Assembly: GCA_016124585.1 (NCBI GenBank)
Contig: WGNL01000016.1
Span: 1-64,000 of the forward strand
Origin: Bacteroidota bacterium
GTDB lineage: Bacteria; Bacteroidota; Bacteroidia; Chitinophagales; Saprospiraceae
DNA length: 64,000 nucleotides
Reading direction: 5' to 3'
In this document: piece by piece, positions 17,871 to 26,306 of the stretch
Layout of the letters: every line of letters starts with the position of its first letter
Numbering within the stretch: position 1 is the stretch's first letter
Notes under the pieces: generated by a model
The model's input: the letters and a program-made list of their open reading frames with translations, nothing else
Databases searched by the model: none
Told to the model about the DNA's origin: nothing
Position numbers and translations under genes: made by a program

Positions 17871-18629
17871 ATGAAACATCTTGCAATACTTCTGCTCGCG
17901 GCCTTACCCTACTTGCTTAACGCCCAAATCGTCAACATCGAGGAACAGCGTATCACAGGCACCAACGACTCGGTGCACTGGTACGGCAATCTTCGCTTGG
18001 GTGCTAATCTTATCAAGGTTCAGGAAGAAGTCTTGCAGCTAAATACTACTGCCCAGATTGAATACAAACGAGGAAAAAGCCTACTACTTTTCCTCTTGGA
18101 CGGAAAGTTCCTCCGTGCTGGCGGCAAACAATTCAATAATGCTGGATTTGCGCACCTACGCTACAACCGAAAGATTACCGATCCATTATCGATGGAATTT
18201 TTTGCGCAAGCACAATTCAACAAATTGCTCTACATCGAGCTACGTGCATTGGGTGGGGCTGGACTGCGTTATCGTATTTTTAAAAATGATACAGGCAAAA
18301 GCAGGGTCTATCTTGGAAGTGCTTACTTGTTTGAACACAACAGCTTTACCAATGATACGGCTGACCGAAATTGGCATCGCCTCAGCAATTACCTTTCCTT
18401 CACTTTCCGCCCCTGGCAAGGTGTGACACTCGTCAGCACCACTTATTTCCAGCCACAGTTCACTAATTGGAGCAATTACCGACTAGCTACTGAGGCTAGG
18501 CTAGACACACCGCTAGGCAAAAAACTCAGTTTTTTCACCGACTTCAGCTTACAAACAGACAAAGCCTTACCCATTGATGCCCCAGATGTTACCTATGCTT
18601 GGCAAAATGGCCTGACCTTGAAATTTTGA
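17871..18629 (+). CDS. DUF481-type outer-membrane beta-barrel protein
   Basis: The ATG at 17871 begins a signal peptide (MKHLAILLLAALPYLLNAQ). A longer frame would start inside the rplS terminator. The 252-residue protein has repeated amphipathic beta strands (HWYGNLRLGANLIKVQEE, HLRYNRKITDPLSMEFFAQA, GAGLRYRIFKNDTG, VTYAWQNGLTLKF) in the manner of DUF481 (YdiY-like) outer-membrane proteins. Function is unknown. It converges on the PycTM gene with only four bases between the stop codons. Confidence 0.7.
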   Translation: MKHLAILLLAALPYLLNAQIVNIEEQRITGTNDSVHWYGNLRLGANLIKVQEEVLQLNTTAQIEYKRGKSLLLFLLDGKFLRAGGKQFNNAGFAHLRYNRKITDPLSMEFFAQAQFNKLLYIELRALGGAGLRYRIFKNDTGKSRVYLGSAYLFEHNSFTNDTADRNWHRLSNYLSFTFRPWQGVTLVSTTYFQPQFTNWSNYRLATEARLDTPLGKKLSFFTDFSLQTDKALPIDAPDVTYAWQNGLTLKF

Positions 18630-18633
18630 AAAA

Positions 18634-19845
18634 TCAGGTAAAAAGCACCACTAGGAACAGCAGCACTGTAGCGACAAAGCCCACCATAAAGATGTTGTAA
18701 GAAATAGACAGGAACTTGTATTTACGGTCCAACACCTTGCCAAGGTTGTGCAGGTCACGCGCCATATTTCCGTAGAGTAAGTCGCTGTCCTTGAACATTT
18801 CATCTAACAATTCCTCGTAGCGCTCGGCCTTCAGGGAGACAAAATTTCCAAAAAACATCAAATTGCGCTTAGCATCGTCAATTGGTGTGCTGTCATTGAT
18901 GAGGCTAGTCACCTTAGGGCGGGCTGCCAGCACAGCAAATATTAGTGACGACAACCCCGTAACAAGAAAAATGACTACTGGCATCAACACGGCAGGGTTC
19001 GTTTCGGTCATATTACGGTAAGTAATCACCGAAATCATCACTGAAATCAGAATGGCATTCACGCTGATCATGATATGTGCCTTGTTGTCAGCTATGGCAC
19101 TCAGGTTGATATGCGTCCGATAGCTTGTTCGGAAAAAAGTCTGCGCCCCTGGCGACAATCTTCGTTTGAACCCTTGAAATTTCTTTTCACCTTGGGCACC
19201 AATGCTATCCTTACGCTTGTCGATTCGTTCCTTCAGTGTCAAAATATGATTGGCCACAATGGGTTCGTGGGTGAGCTTGGCATGGGAAGTAAAAAACCGC
19301 ATATTGAGCAATTGCTGCAACTGGAACTGCTCCCATTCCTCCTTGCCAAAATGGCGGTTCAATACAAGTTCCTGTTCTAATCGCATCAGTGGCGAGTTTT
19401 CAAAAAAGGCGCTCCCAAAATAAACGGCATTTACCGCATCAGATAACAGTTGGCCTTCGGTGGTACGCAACGATTGGTCATTGAAAAACCCTCTCAACGT
19501 AGCGATTATTTGCGCCTTTCGTTCGGGTAAAAAATGGTGTGCAGCAAAGAATTTTTCCGCCAACTCCATACTTTTCGGTTCCGGATTTTGGTAGTCGAAA
19601 AGATAGCCCGCATTGCTGAACCAGGCAGCCAGCGCCGCCGTTTCCCATTCCATTTCGGTAGATCCGTTGGCCTGCGCCAAGTTGTTCACCATCTTGACGA
19701 TTTCCATCGCCTGCCGATAGGTTCGGAACACCAATCGGGCATCGTTTTTTTGGTTGAAGAGATTGAGAACGAACTGCTGCGCCAAGCTGGCGATGTCTGT
19801 TTGTGCAATGATTTCCTCGGATGGGCTGTGTAGTTCCCGGCTCAT
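18634..19845 (-). CDS. PycTM (Pycsar effector-like) membrane protein with degenerate HD domain
   Basis: The C-terminal half (about residues 245-403) matches the PycTM/DUF5706 architecture. It has a helix with NKAHIMISVNAILISVMIS (residues 254-272), a second membrane segment (288-308), a cytoplasmic helical stretch and a last membrane segment (379-402). In Pycsar anti-phage systems this domain is the membrane effector triggered by cCMP or cUMP. The N-terminal 200 residues resemble an HD-phosphohydrolase fold that is fused to PycTM in many Bacteroidota. Here the HD pair is Ser77-Asn78 (AAWFSNAGYLFDY) and other expected histidines also appear lost, so catalysis is unlikely. No nucleotide cyclase gene is adjacent. 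The PycTM assignment is fairly firm; a defence role is inference. Confidence 0.78.
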   Translation of the reverse strand: MSRELHSPSEEIIAQTDIASLAQQFVLNLFNQKNDARLVFRTYRQAMEIVKMVNNLAQANGSTEMEWETAALAAWFSNAGYLFDYQNPEPKSMELAEKFFAAHHFLPERKAQIIATLRGFFNDQSLRTTEGQLLSDAVNAVYFGSAFFENSPLMRLEQELVLNRHFGKEEWEQFQLQQLLNMRFFTSHAKLTHEPIVANHILTLKERIDKRKDSIGAQGEKKFQGFKRRLSPGAQTFFRTSYRTHINLSAIADNKAHIMISVNAILISVMISVITYRNMTETNPAVLMPVVIFLVTGLSSLIFAVLAARPKVTSLINDSTPIDDAKRNLMFFGNFVSLKAERYEELLDEMFKDSDLLYGNMARDLHNLGKVLDRKYKFLSISYNIFMVGFVATVLLFLVVLFT

Positions 19846-19946
19846 GTGGTAGTTTATTTAAATGGCAAGGTAGAGTGATTTTATTAAATATTATAACATC
19901 ACCATTCAAATACCAGAATGCCTAAATCACCCAATGGCAAAAATGA

Positions 19947-19970
19947 AAGGCTGCATTGTTTCGCAGCTTT
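19947..19970 (-). terminator. Possible terminator after the oxygenase gene
   Basis: On the minus strand AAAGCTGC and GCAGCCTTT form an imperfect stem followed by CATTTTT. It lies just beyond the stop codon of the 2-oxoglutarate/IPNS-like oxygenase. Confidence 0.45.
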
Positions 19971-19974
19971 CCGT

Positions 19975-20928
19975 TTATTTTTTCAAGCCAATTTCCCGTA
20001 ATCTTTCGTTCAAATATTCGCCAGCTGTGATGGGTTCATATACCAGCGGCTGCTCGGCAGTCACCGTAGAGGGCAGGCATGTCAAGTCCATATCGCTGCG
20101 TGGGTGCAGGAAGAATGGTATACTGAGGCGTGGGTTGTGCCATTCCTCACGAGGTGGGTTTACAACCCGATGGGTCGTAGATTTCAGATAGTTATTCGTC
20201 AGGCGCTGAAGCATATCGCCCACATTGATGACGATTTCGTCCTGCTCAGGTACCACTTCCAGCCACTCGTTATCTTTTGTAAGCACTTGGAGGCCGCCAG
20301 CTGAAGCGCCTACGAGCAAAGTGATGAGGTTGATATCTTCATGCTGCTCGGCACGGATGGCTGAAGCGGGCTCCTGAGTAATGGGCGGATAAAAAATCGC
20401 CCGAAGGATGCTATTGCCAAGGTGGATATGCTTGTCAAAATACATCTCGCCAATGCCGAGGTGGATGGCGATGGCACAGAGCAGTTGGCCACCAGATTTT
20501 TCAAAATTCTGGTAAAGCTCCTTGCCCAATCGGAGGAATTCCGGTTTTTCTGCCACTTCCACATTGGGTGGATAATGTTCGGAAGGCACTTCACCGGCAG
20601 CAGCCTCCTGTCCTATCTGGAAAAATTCCTTCAGGTCTGCTACAGTTGACTGTTTGGCGTGTTCTTTTCCGAAGGAAGTATATCCCCGTTGACCTGCGAG
20701 GCCAGGCACTTCGTACTGGCGCTTGACGTCTTCGGGTAACGCAAAAAATGCTCTGCTGCTATTGTAGAAATCATCAATCAACTGCTTCGGAATGCCGTGG
20801 TTGATGACGCCCACAAAGCCAATTTCATGGAACGCCTTGCCCAACTCTGCTACAAATTGATTGCGCTCCTCTGGTGTTCCGGCAGTGAATTTCGAAAGAT
20901 CGACGAGTGGAATGGCTCTTTTAGTCAT
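19975..20928 (-). CDS. Isopenicillin N synthase-like Fe(II) oxygenase
   Basis: The ATG at 20928 gives MTKRAIPLVDLSKFTAGTP, the usual start of this family; an upstream in-frame extension of 37 codons is not conserved in character. The 317-residue protein has the N-terminal DIOX_N region (AFHEIGFVGVINHGIPKQL). It keeps the iron ligands HED (in AEQHEDINLITLL) and the distal His in THRVVNPP, and the RLS co-substrate motif (NPRLSIPFFLHP). It is probably a 2-oxoglutarate-dependent dioxygenase of unknown substrate. IPNS itself is an exception in the superfamily, and no beta-lactam genes are present. It is divergent from the LytS/LytTR pair. Confidence 0.85.
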   Translation of the reverse strand: MTKRAIPLVDLSKFTAGTPEERNQFVAELGKAFHEIGFVGVINHGIPKQLIDDFYNSSRAFFALPEDVKRQYEVPGLAGQRGYTSFGKEHAKQSTVADLKEFFQIGQEAAAGEVPSEHYPPNVEVAEKPEFLRLGKELYQNFEKSGGQLLCAIAIHLGIGEMYFDKHIHLGNSILRAIFYPPITQEPASAIRAEQHEDINLITLLVGASAGGLQVLTKDNEWLEVVPEQDEIVINVGDMLQRLTNNYLKSTTHRVVNPPREEWHNPRLSIPFFLHPRSDMDLTCLPSTVTAEQPLVYEPITAGEYLNERLREIGLKK

Positions 20929-21102
20929 AGTTAAATTTGCTTGCGCAACGCAGGTTGCGGTTTTGTTTTTTGAAAAAATCGGGTTGAAATCGTTGGCAAA
21001 TTTAGTTTTTTCACCTAACAAAAAACCAAGTTTAAACACATACGCTCAGTTTAGGCATATTTTGACAGCCCATTGCCCGCTGTTGAACTGCCGAACTAAG
21101 TT

Positions 21103-21110
21103 TACCTTTG
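21103..21110 (+). promoter_or_regulatory. -7 element (TACCTTTG) abutting the histidine kinase start codon
   Basis: TACCTTTG matches TAnnTTTG exactly and ends four bases before the ATG at 21115. If used, transcription would start at or very near the start codon. Confidence 0.45.
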
Positions 21111-21114
21111 CTAA

Positions 21115-22134
21115 ATGGATCAACAACCGCAATCCTTGCCCGTCAATTCGCTGGTTTTCCACACTGCCTTCTGGCTGATGTACTGGATTCTTGCGAGTAT
21201 GCAGGATGTGGTGTTCATCTCGCAGTTCAAGGATACCTATAACCTTCCCACAGTCCTTGGATCGATGGGCGTCGTTTATTTCAACTACTACTACTGGATA
21301 CCGAAATACCTCATCAAACAGCGGAAACCATTAATTTATATCGTCAGCATTTTCACCATTATCGTCCTAAATTCCTGGCTAGTAAATGTCTTCCTTCGGG
21401 AATTCATCTCACCAAAGGATTACTATTATTCTTGGGAAGGGACTTTTACGCTATCGGTGGACACGGTGGTCTTGGTGGCTTTTACTACGGCCTTCAAGTT
21501 CATCCAGCAGTGGCACGAACGCAACAACTACGCCGTGCAGTTGGAGAAAAAAAACCTCGAAAGCGAGCTGGAAATGCTCAAGTCGCAAATCAACCCGCAC
21601 TTTATTTTCAATACCCTCAATACGATTTACTTCCTGATGGAACAAAAAGAGGACGAACGAGCCAAGGAGGCACTCCTCAAATTTTCCGACACACTCAGCC
21701 ACCAACTCTACGATTACAACAAGGATTGGATTGATCTTGGCAAGGAGGTCGATTACCTTGAAAACTACATCGAACTCCAGCGCCTGCGCCACGACGAGGA
21801 ACTGCTTGAACTCCAATGCGAGCTACCCAACCATGTGAATGGCTACGTAATTGCACCTATGCTGCTCATTCCTTTTGTAGAAAATGCCTTTAAGTACAGT
21901 TCCAACTCCTCTGGCTACAAGGTAGGCGTGAAACTGGCCGTAAAAAACGGCGAGCTGGATTTTACCACCGAAAATTCCATCAACCAAAACAGCCGGAACC
22001 AAGACCGGGTAGGCGGCATCGGCCTCAAAAACGTGCAGCGCCGCCTTGACCTGACCTACCCAAACCGCCACAAACTGACCATTGAAGACGACGGTGAAAC
22101 CTATATTTCTAACCTGAAAATCAAGCTGAAATGA
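21115..22134 (+). CDS. LytS-type sensor histidine kinase
   Basis: This 339-residue membrane kinase has four hydrophobic segments in the first 130 residues and a short coiled coil (about 138-158). The His_kinase domain has phospho-acceptor His162 in the motif SQINPHFIFNTLNTIYFL. The C-terminal ATPase part keeps VIAPMLLIPFVENAFKYSSN (N box) and the glycine box VGGIGLKNVQRRLDLTYP. It overlaps the response regulator gene by four bases (ATGA), a translational coupling typical of LytS/LytTR pairs. The signal sensed is unknown; the N-terminal region has no periplasmic sensor domain. The -7 element next to the ATG suggests a very short or absent leader. Confidence 0.9.
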   Translation: MDQQPQSLPVNSLVFHTAFWLMYWILASMQDVVFISQFKDTYNLPTVLGSMGVVYFNYYYWIPKYLIKQRKPLIYIVSIFTIIVLNSWLVNVFLREFISPKDYYYSWEGTFTLSVDTVVLVAFTTAFKFIQQWHERNNYAVQLEKKNLESELEMLKSQINPHFIFNTLNTIYFLMEQKEDERAKEALLKFSDTLSHQLYDYNKDWIDLGKEVDYLENYIELQRLRHDEELLELQCELPNHVNGYVIAPMLLIPFVENAFKYSSNSSGYKVGVKLAVKNGELDFTTENSINQNSRNQDRVGGIGLKNVQRRLDLTYPNRHKLTIEDDGETYISNLKIKLK

Positions 22135-22868
22135 CAATAAAATGTTTGGTCGTTGATGATGAACCTGTAGCCAGAAAAGGCATCGCCGGGTACGTAGAGC
22201 AAGTGCCATTCCTCTCGCTGGCAGGCACTTGCAAGAGTGCCGTAGAAGCCAATGAAGTGCTCCATCAAGAGAAGATTGACCTGCTTTTTCTCGACATACA
22301 GATGCCTGACCTCACGGGAATTGAGTTCGTGCGCTCACTGGAAAATCCACCTTCTGTCATCTTCACCACTGCTTACCGGGACTACGCCATTGAAGGTTTT
22401 GAGCTGAATGCACTTGATTATTTGGTCAAGCCCATCTCATTCCAGCGCTTCCTGAAGGCTGCCAACAAGGCACAGTCTCATTTTGAAATGCTTCGACAAA
22501 ACCTCACAAAGCCACCCGAGGCACCCGCTGTCGGCCCAGAGTATTTTTTCATTAAAAGCGATGGCCAATTCATCAAGATCAAGCTGGCCGACGTACTGTT
22601 TTTTGAAAGTGAAAAAGACTATGTCTTTATTCATACCGAGCAAAAACGCTACCTCACGCTGCTTTCCCTTAAACAGTTGGAAAAAGAACTCCCACCGGAG
22701 CGATTCCTACGGGTACACCGCTCCTACCTTGTCTCACTCGAAAAAGTGGAATTGGTGGACGGCAGCAATCTCGTAATCAAGGGAAAGCAAATCCCAGTTA
22801 GCCGCAGCTTGCAAGACACAATTTTCAACACCCTGATTGCAGGCCGTTTGTGGAAAAGGGAGTTATGA
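22131..22868 (+). CDS. LytTR-family response regulator
   Basis: This 245-residue regulator has a receiver domain (residues 1-120) with the acidic pair Asp9/Asp10 and phospho-acceptor Asp55 in LLFLDIQMPDLTG. Thr and Lys follow in IFTTAYRDYAIEGF and LDYLVKPIS. The C-terminal LytTR DNA-binding domain (about 142-240) includes FLRVHRSYLVSLEKVE. It is the cognate partner of the upstream kinase. LytTR regulators usually bind pairs of direct repeats upstream of their targets; the target is not evident here. A 9-bp inverted repeat begins at its stop codon. Confidence 0.93.
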   Translation: MTIKCLVVDDEPVARKGIAGYVEQVPFLSLAGTCKSAVEANEVLHQEKIDLLFLDIQMPDLTGIEFVRSLENPPSVIFTTAYRDYAIEGFELNALDYLVKPISFQRFLKAANKAQSHFEMLRQNLTKPPEAPAVGPEYFFIKSDGQFIKIKLADVLFFESEKDYVFIHTEQKRYLTLLSLKQLEKELPPERFLRVHRSYLVSLEKVELVDGSNLVIKGKQIPVSRSLQDTIFNTLIAGRLWKREL

Positions 22869-22894
22869 TTTACGATTGAGCCTATTCGTAAATC
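22867..22894. repeat. Inverted repeat at the response regulator stop codon
   Basis: GATTTACGA and TCGTAAATC are perfect 9-bp arms around a 10-nt loop. The left arm overlaps the TGA stop. The arms and flanks (GATTTAC, GATTGAG, TCTTAAA, TCGCAAA) follow the 7-bp word style of the other arrays in this window. It may act as a 3' stabiliser or terminator, though no T-run follows. Confidence 0.6.
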
Positions 22895-22963
22895 CATCAG
22901 TCTTAAATCGCAAAACCTTCCTACCTTTGGCCTTCACTGATTTTTTATCAGGTAAAAATATTT

Positions 22964-23431
22964 GTGAATACGATTCATTCATTCAAGGTAGATGGAATTG
23001 CGGGAGGGATGATAGATTTTGCCGCCTTTGCTGGCAAAAAAATCCTAATCGTCAATGTTGCTTCGGAATGTGGGCTTACGCCACAATACCAGCAGCTACA
23101 GGAATTGTACGAGGAGTTTGAAGATAAAATAACAATAGTGGGTTTTCCTGCCAACAACTTTGGAGCGCAGGAACCGGGTTCAAATCAGGAAATACAAACG
23201 TTTTGTTCCCACAACTACAGTGTCACTTTCCCCCTAGCTGCGAAAGTGGACGTAACCACCCACCCAGTTTACCAATGGCTCACAAAAAAGGCGCTCAATG
23301 GCGTCCAAGACAGCGAAGTAACCTGGAATTTTCAAAAATATGCCCTTGATGAACAGGGCCGTCTCGTCCATGTTTTCCCACCTGCTACCAGTACCCTTGA
23401 TGATGTGATTCTTGATTGGCTGAATGTCTGA
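22964..23431 (+). CDS. Glutathione peroxidase family protein (thiol peroxidase)
   Basis: This 155-residue protein reduces peroxides with a catalytic Cys, not selenocysteine, at residue 36 (VNVASECGLTPQYQQL). The other tetrad residues are Gln69 (FPANNFGAQEPG) and Trp121-Asn122 (EVTWNFQKY). It is slightly shorter than the classical 160-180 residues and lacks the oligomerisation loop. Bacterial enzymes of this kind usually accept electrons from thioredoxin and not glutathione. The only suitable start is a GTG at 22964; the resulting N terminus (MNTIHSFKVDGIAGG) fits the family. Confidence 0.9.
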   Translation: MNTIHSFKVDGIAGGMIDFAAFAGKKILIVNVASECGLTPQYQQLQELYEEFEDKITIVGFPANNFGAQEPGSNQEIQTFCSHNYSVTFPLAAKVDVTTHPVYQWLTKKALNGVQDSEVTWNFQKYALDEQGRLVHVFPPATSTLDDVILDWLNV

Positions 23432-23450
23432 AAATTTGATTCAATATTGC

Positions 23451-23511
23451 AGATTTAAGATTTATTGCTACTTCGGCAAATCTCAAATCATGTAATCTTA
23501 AATCTTAAATC
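23451..23511. repeat. Inverted 7-bp-period arms between the peroxidase gene and holB
   Basis: The left arm is AGATTTA repeated twice (23451-23464); the right arm is TCTTAAA twice plus TC (23496-23511). GATTTAAGATTTA pairs perfectly with TAAATCTTAAATC over 13 bp. The loop of about 34 nt has further AATCTCAAATC words. The element occupies almost the whole space between the two genes. Confidence 0.75.
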
Positions 23512-23550
23512 AAAAACCAGACACAAGCTCAAAGCGAATATTTGACGCAC

Positions 23551-24654
23551 ATGCAGTTCCGTTCTGTCATCGGCCAATCCCTCGCCAAAACCCTTCTTCG
23601 GGGAATGGCGGATAACGAGCGCATCCCGCACGCACTGCTGTTGTTGGGGGCGCCTGGGAGTGGTGATTTACCCTTGGCAGTGGCATTTGCGCAGTATGTT
23701 CTTTGTCAGAATAAGCAAGGCGGCGACGCTTGCGGGCAGTGCAGCCAGTGTAGCAAGGTGGAGAAACTTGTCCACCCCGACCTGCACTTCTCCTTCCCAA
23801 CAGTAGGCACGAACGTGACCAGTGACACCCACATCGCCGATTGGCGAACGGCACTGTCAGAGAACCCATATTTGAACGTAAACCAGTGGCTACAGCGGAT
23901 TGGCGCAGAGAACAAGCAAGGCAATATCAACAAAGAGGAATGTGTGGCCATCATCCGAAAGTTGAGTTTGAAAGCCTTCGAAGGGAATAAGAAAGTGCTG
24001 ATAATGTGGCTGCCTGAATATCTCGGCAAGGAAGGAAACCGCCTGCTGAAACTCATCGAAGAGCCACCCGATGACACCCTGATAATTCTCGTGGCAGAAA
24101 ATCAGGAACTGATTTTGAATACCATCCTCTCCCGTTGCCAAATCGTGAAAGTGAACCGCCTGAGCGATGAGGAAGTGGAAGAGGGTCTCGTCAGTTTGAA
24201 AAATTTAACTGCTGAAAAATCCCGCTCCATTGCCCATTTGGCCGCTGGCGATTTCAATGAAGCGCTTAATATTGCGGCACAGCCGCTCAAGGACAACTCG
24301 ACCTTGTTTCTTGATTGGCTTCGTAAATGTTACTTAGGAAACGGCGTGGAAATGGCCAGCCTGACCGAAACATTTGCCGACTTAGGACGTGAAAACCAGA
24401 AACAATTCTTGCAGTACGCCCTGCATTTCATGCGGGAGTACATGCTCCTTAAAACCACCGGCAATGACCAAGTGAGGCTGCTGCCGGAAGAACTCAAAAC
24501 CGCCCAAAACCTGAGCAAAATCATCGGGTTTGGGCAAATCGAGCGCATCACGAAGCTCTTCAACGATTGCTCGTTCTACATCGAACGGAACGCCAATCAG
24601 AAGCTGCTTTTTTTGGATGCCTCCATTCAATTAAATAAGATACTCAGAAATTGA
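23551..24654 (+). CDS. holB: DNA polymerase III delta' subunit
   Basis: The start is taken at ATG 23551 (MQFRSVIGQSLAKTLLRGMA); a TTG nine bases upstream is possible. The 367-residue clamp-loader protein has the RuvB/AAA-like N terminus (RIPHALLLLGAPGSGDLPLA). The four zinc-finger cysteines appear in VLCQNKQGGDACGQCSQC. The stretch RLLKLIEEPPDDTLIILVAE and the SRC motif (NTILSRCQIVKV) follow. The Walker A lysine is absent, as is normal for delta' subunits, which do not hydrolyse ATP. The stop codon lies in the first repeat of the adjoining heptamer array. Confidence 0.88.
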   Translation: MQFRSVIGQSLAKTLLRGMADNERIPHALLLLGAPGSGDLPLAVAFAQYVLCQNKQGGDACGQCSQCSKVEKLVHPDLHFSFPTVGTNVTSDTHIADWRTALSENPYLNVNQWLQRIGAENKQGNINKEECVAIIRKLSLKAFEGNKKVLIMWLPEYLGKEGNRLLKLIEEPPDDTLIILVAENQELILNTILSRCQIVKVNRLSDEEVEEGLVSLKNLTAEKSRSIAHLAAGDFNEALNIAAQPLKDNSTLFLDWLRKCYLGNGVEMASLTETFADLGRENQKQFLQYALHFMREYMLLKTTGNDQVRLLPEELKTAQNLSKIIGFGQIERITKLFNDCSFYIERNANQKLLFLDASIQLNKILRN

Positions 24655-24722
24655 GAATTGAGAATTGAGAACTGAAAATGCCCCATGCAATTCGTTCTCA
24701 ATTTTCAATTTTCAATTCTCAA
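24651..24722. repeat. Inverted heptamer arrays between holB and ricT
   Basis: The left arm holds four consecutive 7-bp units (TTGAGAA three times, then CTGAAAA, 24651-24678). The right arm holds four (TTCTCAA, TTTTCAA, TTTTCAA, TTCTCAA, 24695-24722). The arms are near-perfect reverse complements, giving a potential stem of about 28 bp around a 16-nt loop. The left arm contains the holB stop codon. The right arm ends 11 bp before the ricT ATG, so the hairpin could occlude ricT translation or separate the two messages. Confidence 0.85.
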
Positions 24723-24733
24723 TTACCAAAAAC

Positions 24734-26293
24734 ATGGCATGCGCAGGATGTTCAGTAGGTTCTAAAGAAGCCGGGGCGCCTTTGGGTTGCGGAAGCAAAG
24801 GGAGCTGTGGCTCAGGAAGTTGCAACCGCCTTAATACTTTTGACTGGCTCACCACCATGGAAATCGAAGACGTGGATCCATTCCACGTAGTGGAAGTTAG
24901 CTTCAAAAACGGCTCACGCAAAGCATTTTATTTCAACCAACCCTATACCCGTGCCAGCACTGGCGACATGGTAGTGGTAGACACCCAAGCGGGCTGCGAT
25001 GTAGGCCGCATCTCGCTTTCTGGTGAGCTTGTTCGACTTCAAATGCGCAAAAAACGGGTACCCGTGGACGGCTATTTTCCGAAGGTAGTGCGAAAGGCCA
25101 ACGAGCGTGACCTAGAAAAACTGGACCAGGTCCGCCAGATGGAAAAAGAGACGATGATACGTGCCCGGGCCATCGTCCGCACCCTAAACCTGAACATGAA
25201 AGTGGGCGACGTGGAATACCAAGGCGATGGCAAAAAAGCTACGTTTTACTACACCGCTGATGGCCGGGTGGACTTCCGGGAACTCATCCGTCAGTTTGCT
25301 AAGGATTTTAAGGTAAAAATCGAGATGCGGCAAATCGGCGCAAGGCAGGAAGCCTCTAGGGTGGGTGGCATTGGGCCTTGTGGTCGGGAGCTTTGCTGTT
25401 CCACTTGGCTCACCAGCTATCGCACGGTGGGCACCGCCGCCGCTAGGTATCAGAATCTCGCCATCAACCAAGCCAAACTTTCCGGTCAGTGCGGTCGCCT
25501 CAAGTGCTGCCTCAACTACGAGTTGGACACCTACATGGAAGCGCTTTCCGCTTTCCCCGACGATGCCGACAAGCTCAAAACAAAGGATGGCATGGCGGTG
25601 TTGGTGAAGACCGATATTTTCAAAGGCCTCATGTATTACGGTTTGGAGAAAGACCACGGACGTGGGCGTCTCTACGCCTTGGACCTTGAGCAGGTGAAAA
25701 TGATCAGGGCGAAAAACAAACGTGGCGAATTCCCCGATGACCTCGCCAACCTCGTCGCTGCAAGGGAAATTAGCCCTGCAGATGATGAACCGGAATACAG
25801 CGCTGGCGACCTCACAGGTGTGGTCGAACTGCCGATGGAAGAGCGCCGTAAAAAGAAGAAAAAGAAAAAACCAAGCGGTGACCGGGGTGGAGAGTCTCGC
25901 TCACGGGAAGCAAGGCCCGAAAACAAATCCACCAACGATGATACGACCGGCCAGCCTGCCGAAAAGAAGGAAGGCGGCAATCGTGACCGTAACCGTGGCA
26001 GAGGTCGTGACCGCAACCGGGGCGACCGCCGTACAAGTGGTGGCGGTGATGGCCAAGCAGTTGACAAGCCGCAACAGCCAAGGGAGCCAAGAGAACCCAA
26101 AGAACCTCGCCCACCAAGACCACCACAACAGTCCGGCCAAGACCCGAATGCCCCATCCGGCGAACGGAAGGAAGGCGGCGGACGCAACCGTGGAGGGCGT
26201 GGCGGCAAGAACCGCCGTGGCGGACGTGGCGGCGGGCGTGGTGGAAATCCGCCGGGCGGCGGCGCTCCACCAAGTAGCGGTGGAGGTGAATAA
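24734..26293 (+). CDS. ricT: PSP1 domain protein, RicT-like, with glycine/arginine-rich tail
   Basis: The ATG at 24734 gives MACAGCSVGSKEAGAPLGCG, a cysteine-rich N terminus of the type seen in the iron-sulfur RicT subunit. Upstream in-frame sequence is only translated repeat. The PSP1 core covers about residues 40-300, with the cysteine signatures GPCGRELCCSTWLTS and GQCGRLKCCLNYELD. In Bacillus RicT (YaaT) works with RicA and RicF in RNase Y-dependent mRNA maturation and in phosphorelay control; here the partner genes are not visible. The last 150 residues are a low-complexity lysine, arginine, proline and glycine-rich tail with RGG-like repeats (GGRNRGGRGGKNRRGGRGG), suggestive of RNA binding. 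The holB neighbour is a common Bacteroidota arrangement as far as I recall. Confidence 0.88.
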   Translation: MACAGCSVGSKEAGAPLGCGSKGSCGSGSCNRLNTFDWLTTMEIEDVDPFHVVEVSFKNGSRKAFYFNQPYTRASTGDMVVVDTQAGCDVGRISLSGELVRLQMRKKRVPVDGYFPKVVRKANERDLEKLDQVRQMEKETMIRARAIVRTLNLNMKVGDVEYQGDGKKATFYYTADGRVDFRELIRQFAKDFKVKIEMRQIGARQEASRVGGIGPCGRELCCSTWLTSYRTVGTAAARYQNLAINQAKLSGQCGRLKCCLNYELDTYMEALSAFPDDADKLKTKDGMAVLVKTDIFKGLMYYGLEKDHGRGRLYALDLEQVKMIRAKNKRGEFPDDLANLVAAREISPADDEPEYSAGDLTGVVELPMEERRKKKKKKKPSGDRGGESRSREARPENKSTNDDTTGQPAEKKEGGNRDRNRGRGRDRNRGDRRTSGGGDGQAVDKPQQPREPREPKEPRPPRPPQQSGQDPNAPSGERKEGGGRNRGGRGGKNRRGGRGGGRGGNPPGGGAPPSSGGGE

Positions 26294-26306
26294 AAGTTCA
26301 GAAAAG

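Noticed and set aside
23551-24654. Broken ATPase site in HolB
   Set aside because: The missing Walker A lysine is normal for delta' subunits, which do not hydrolyse ATP.
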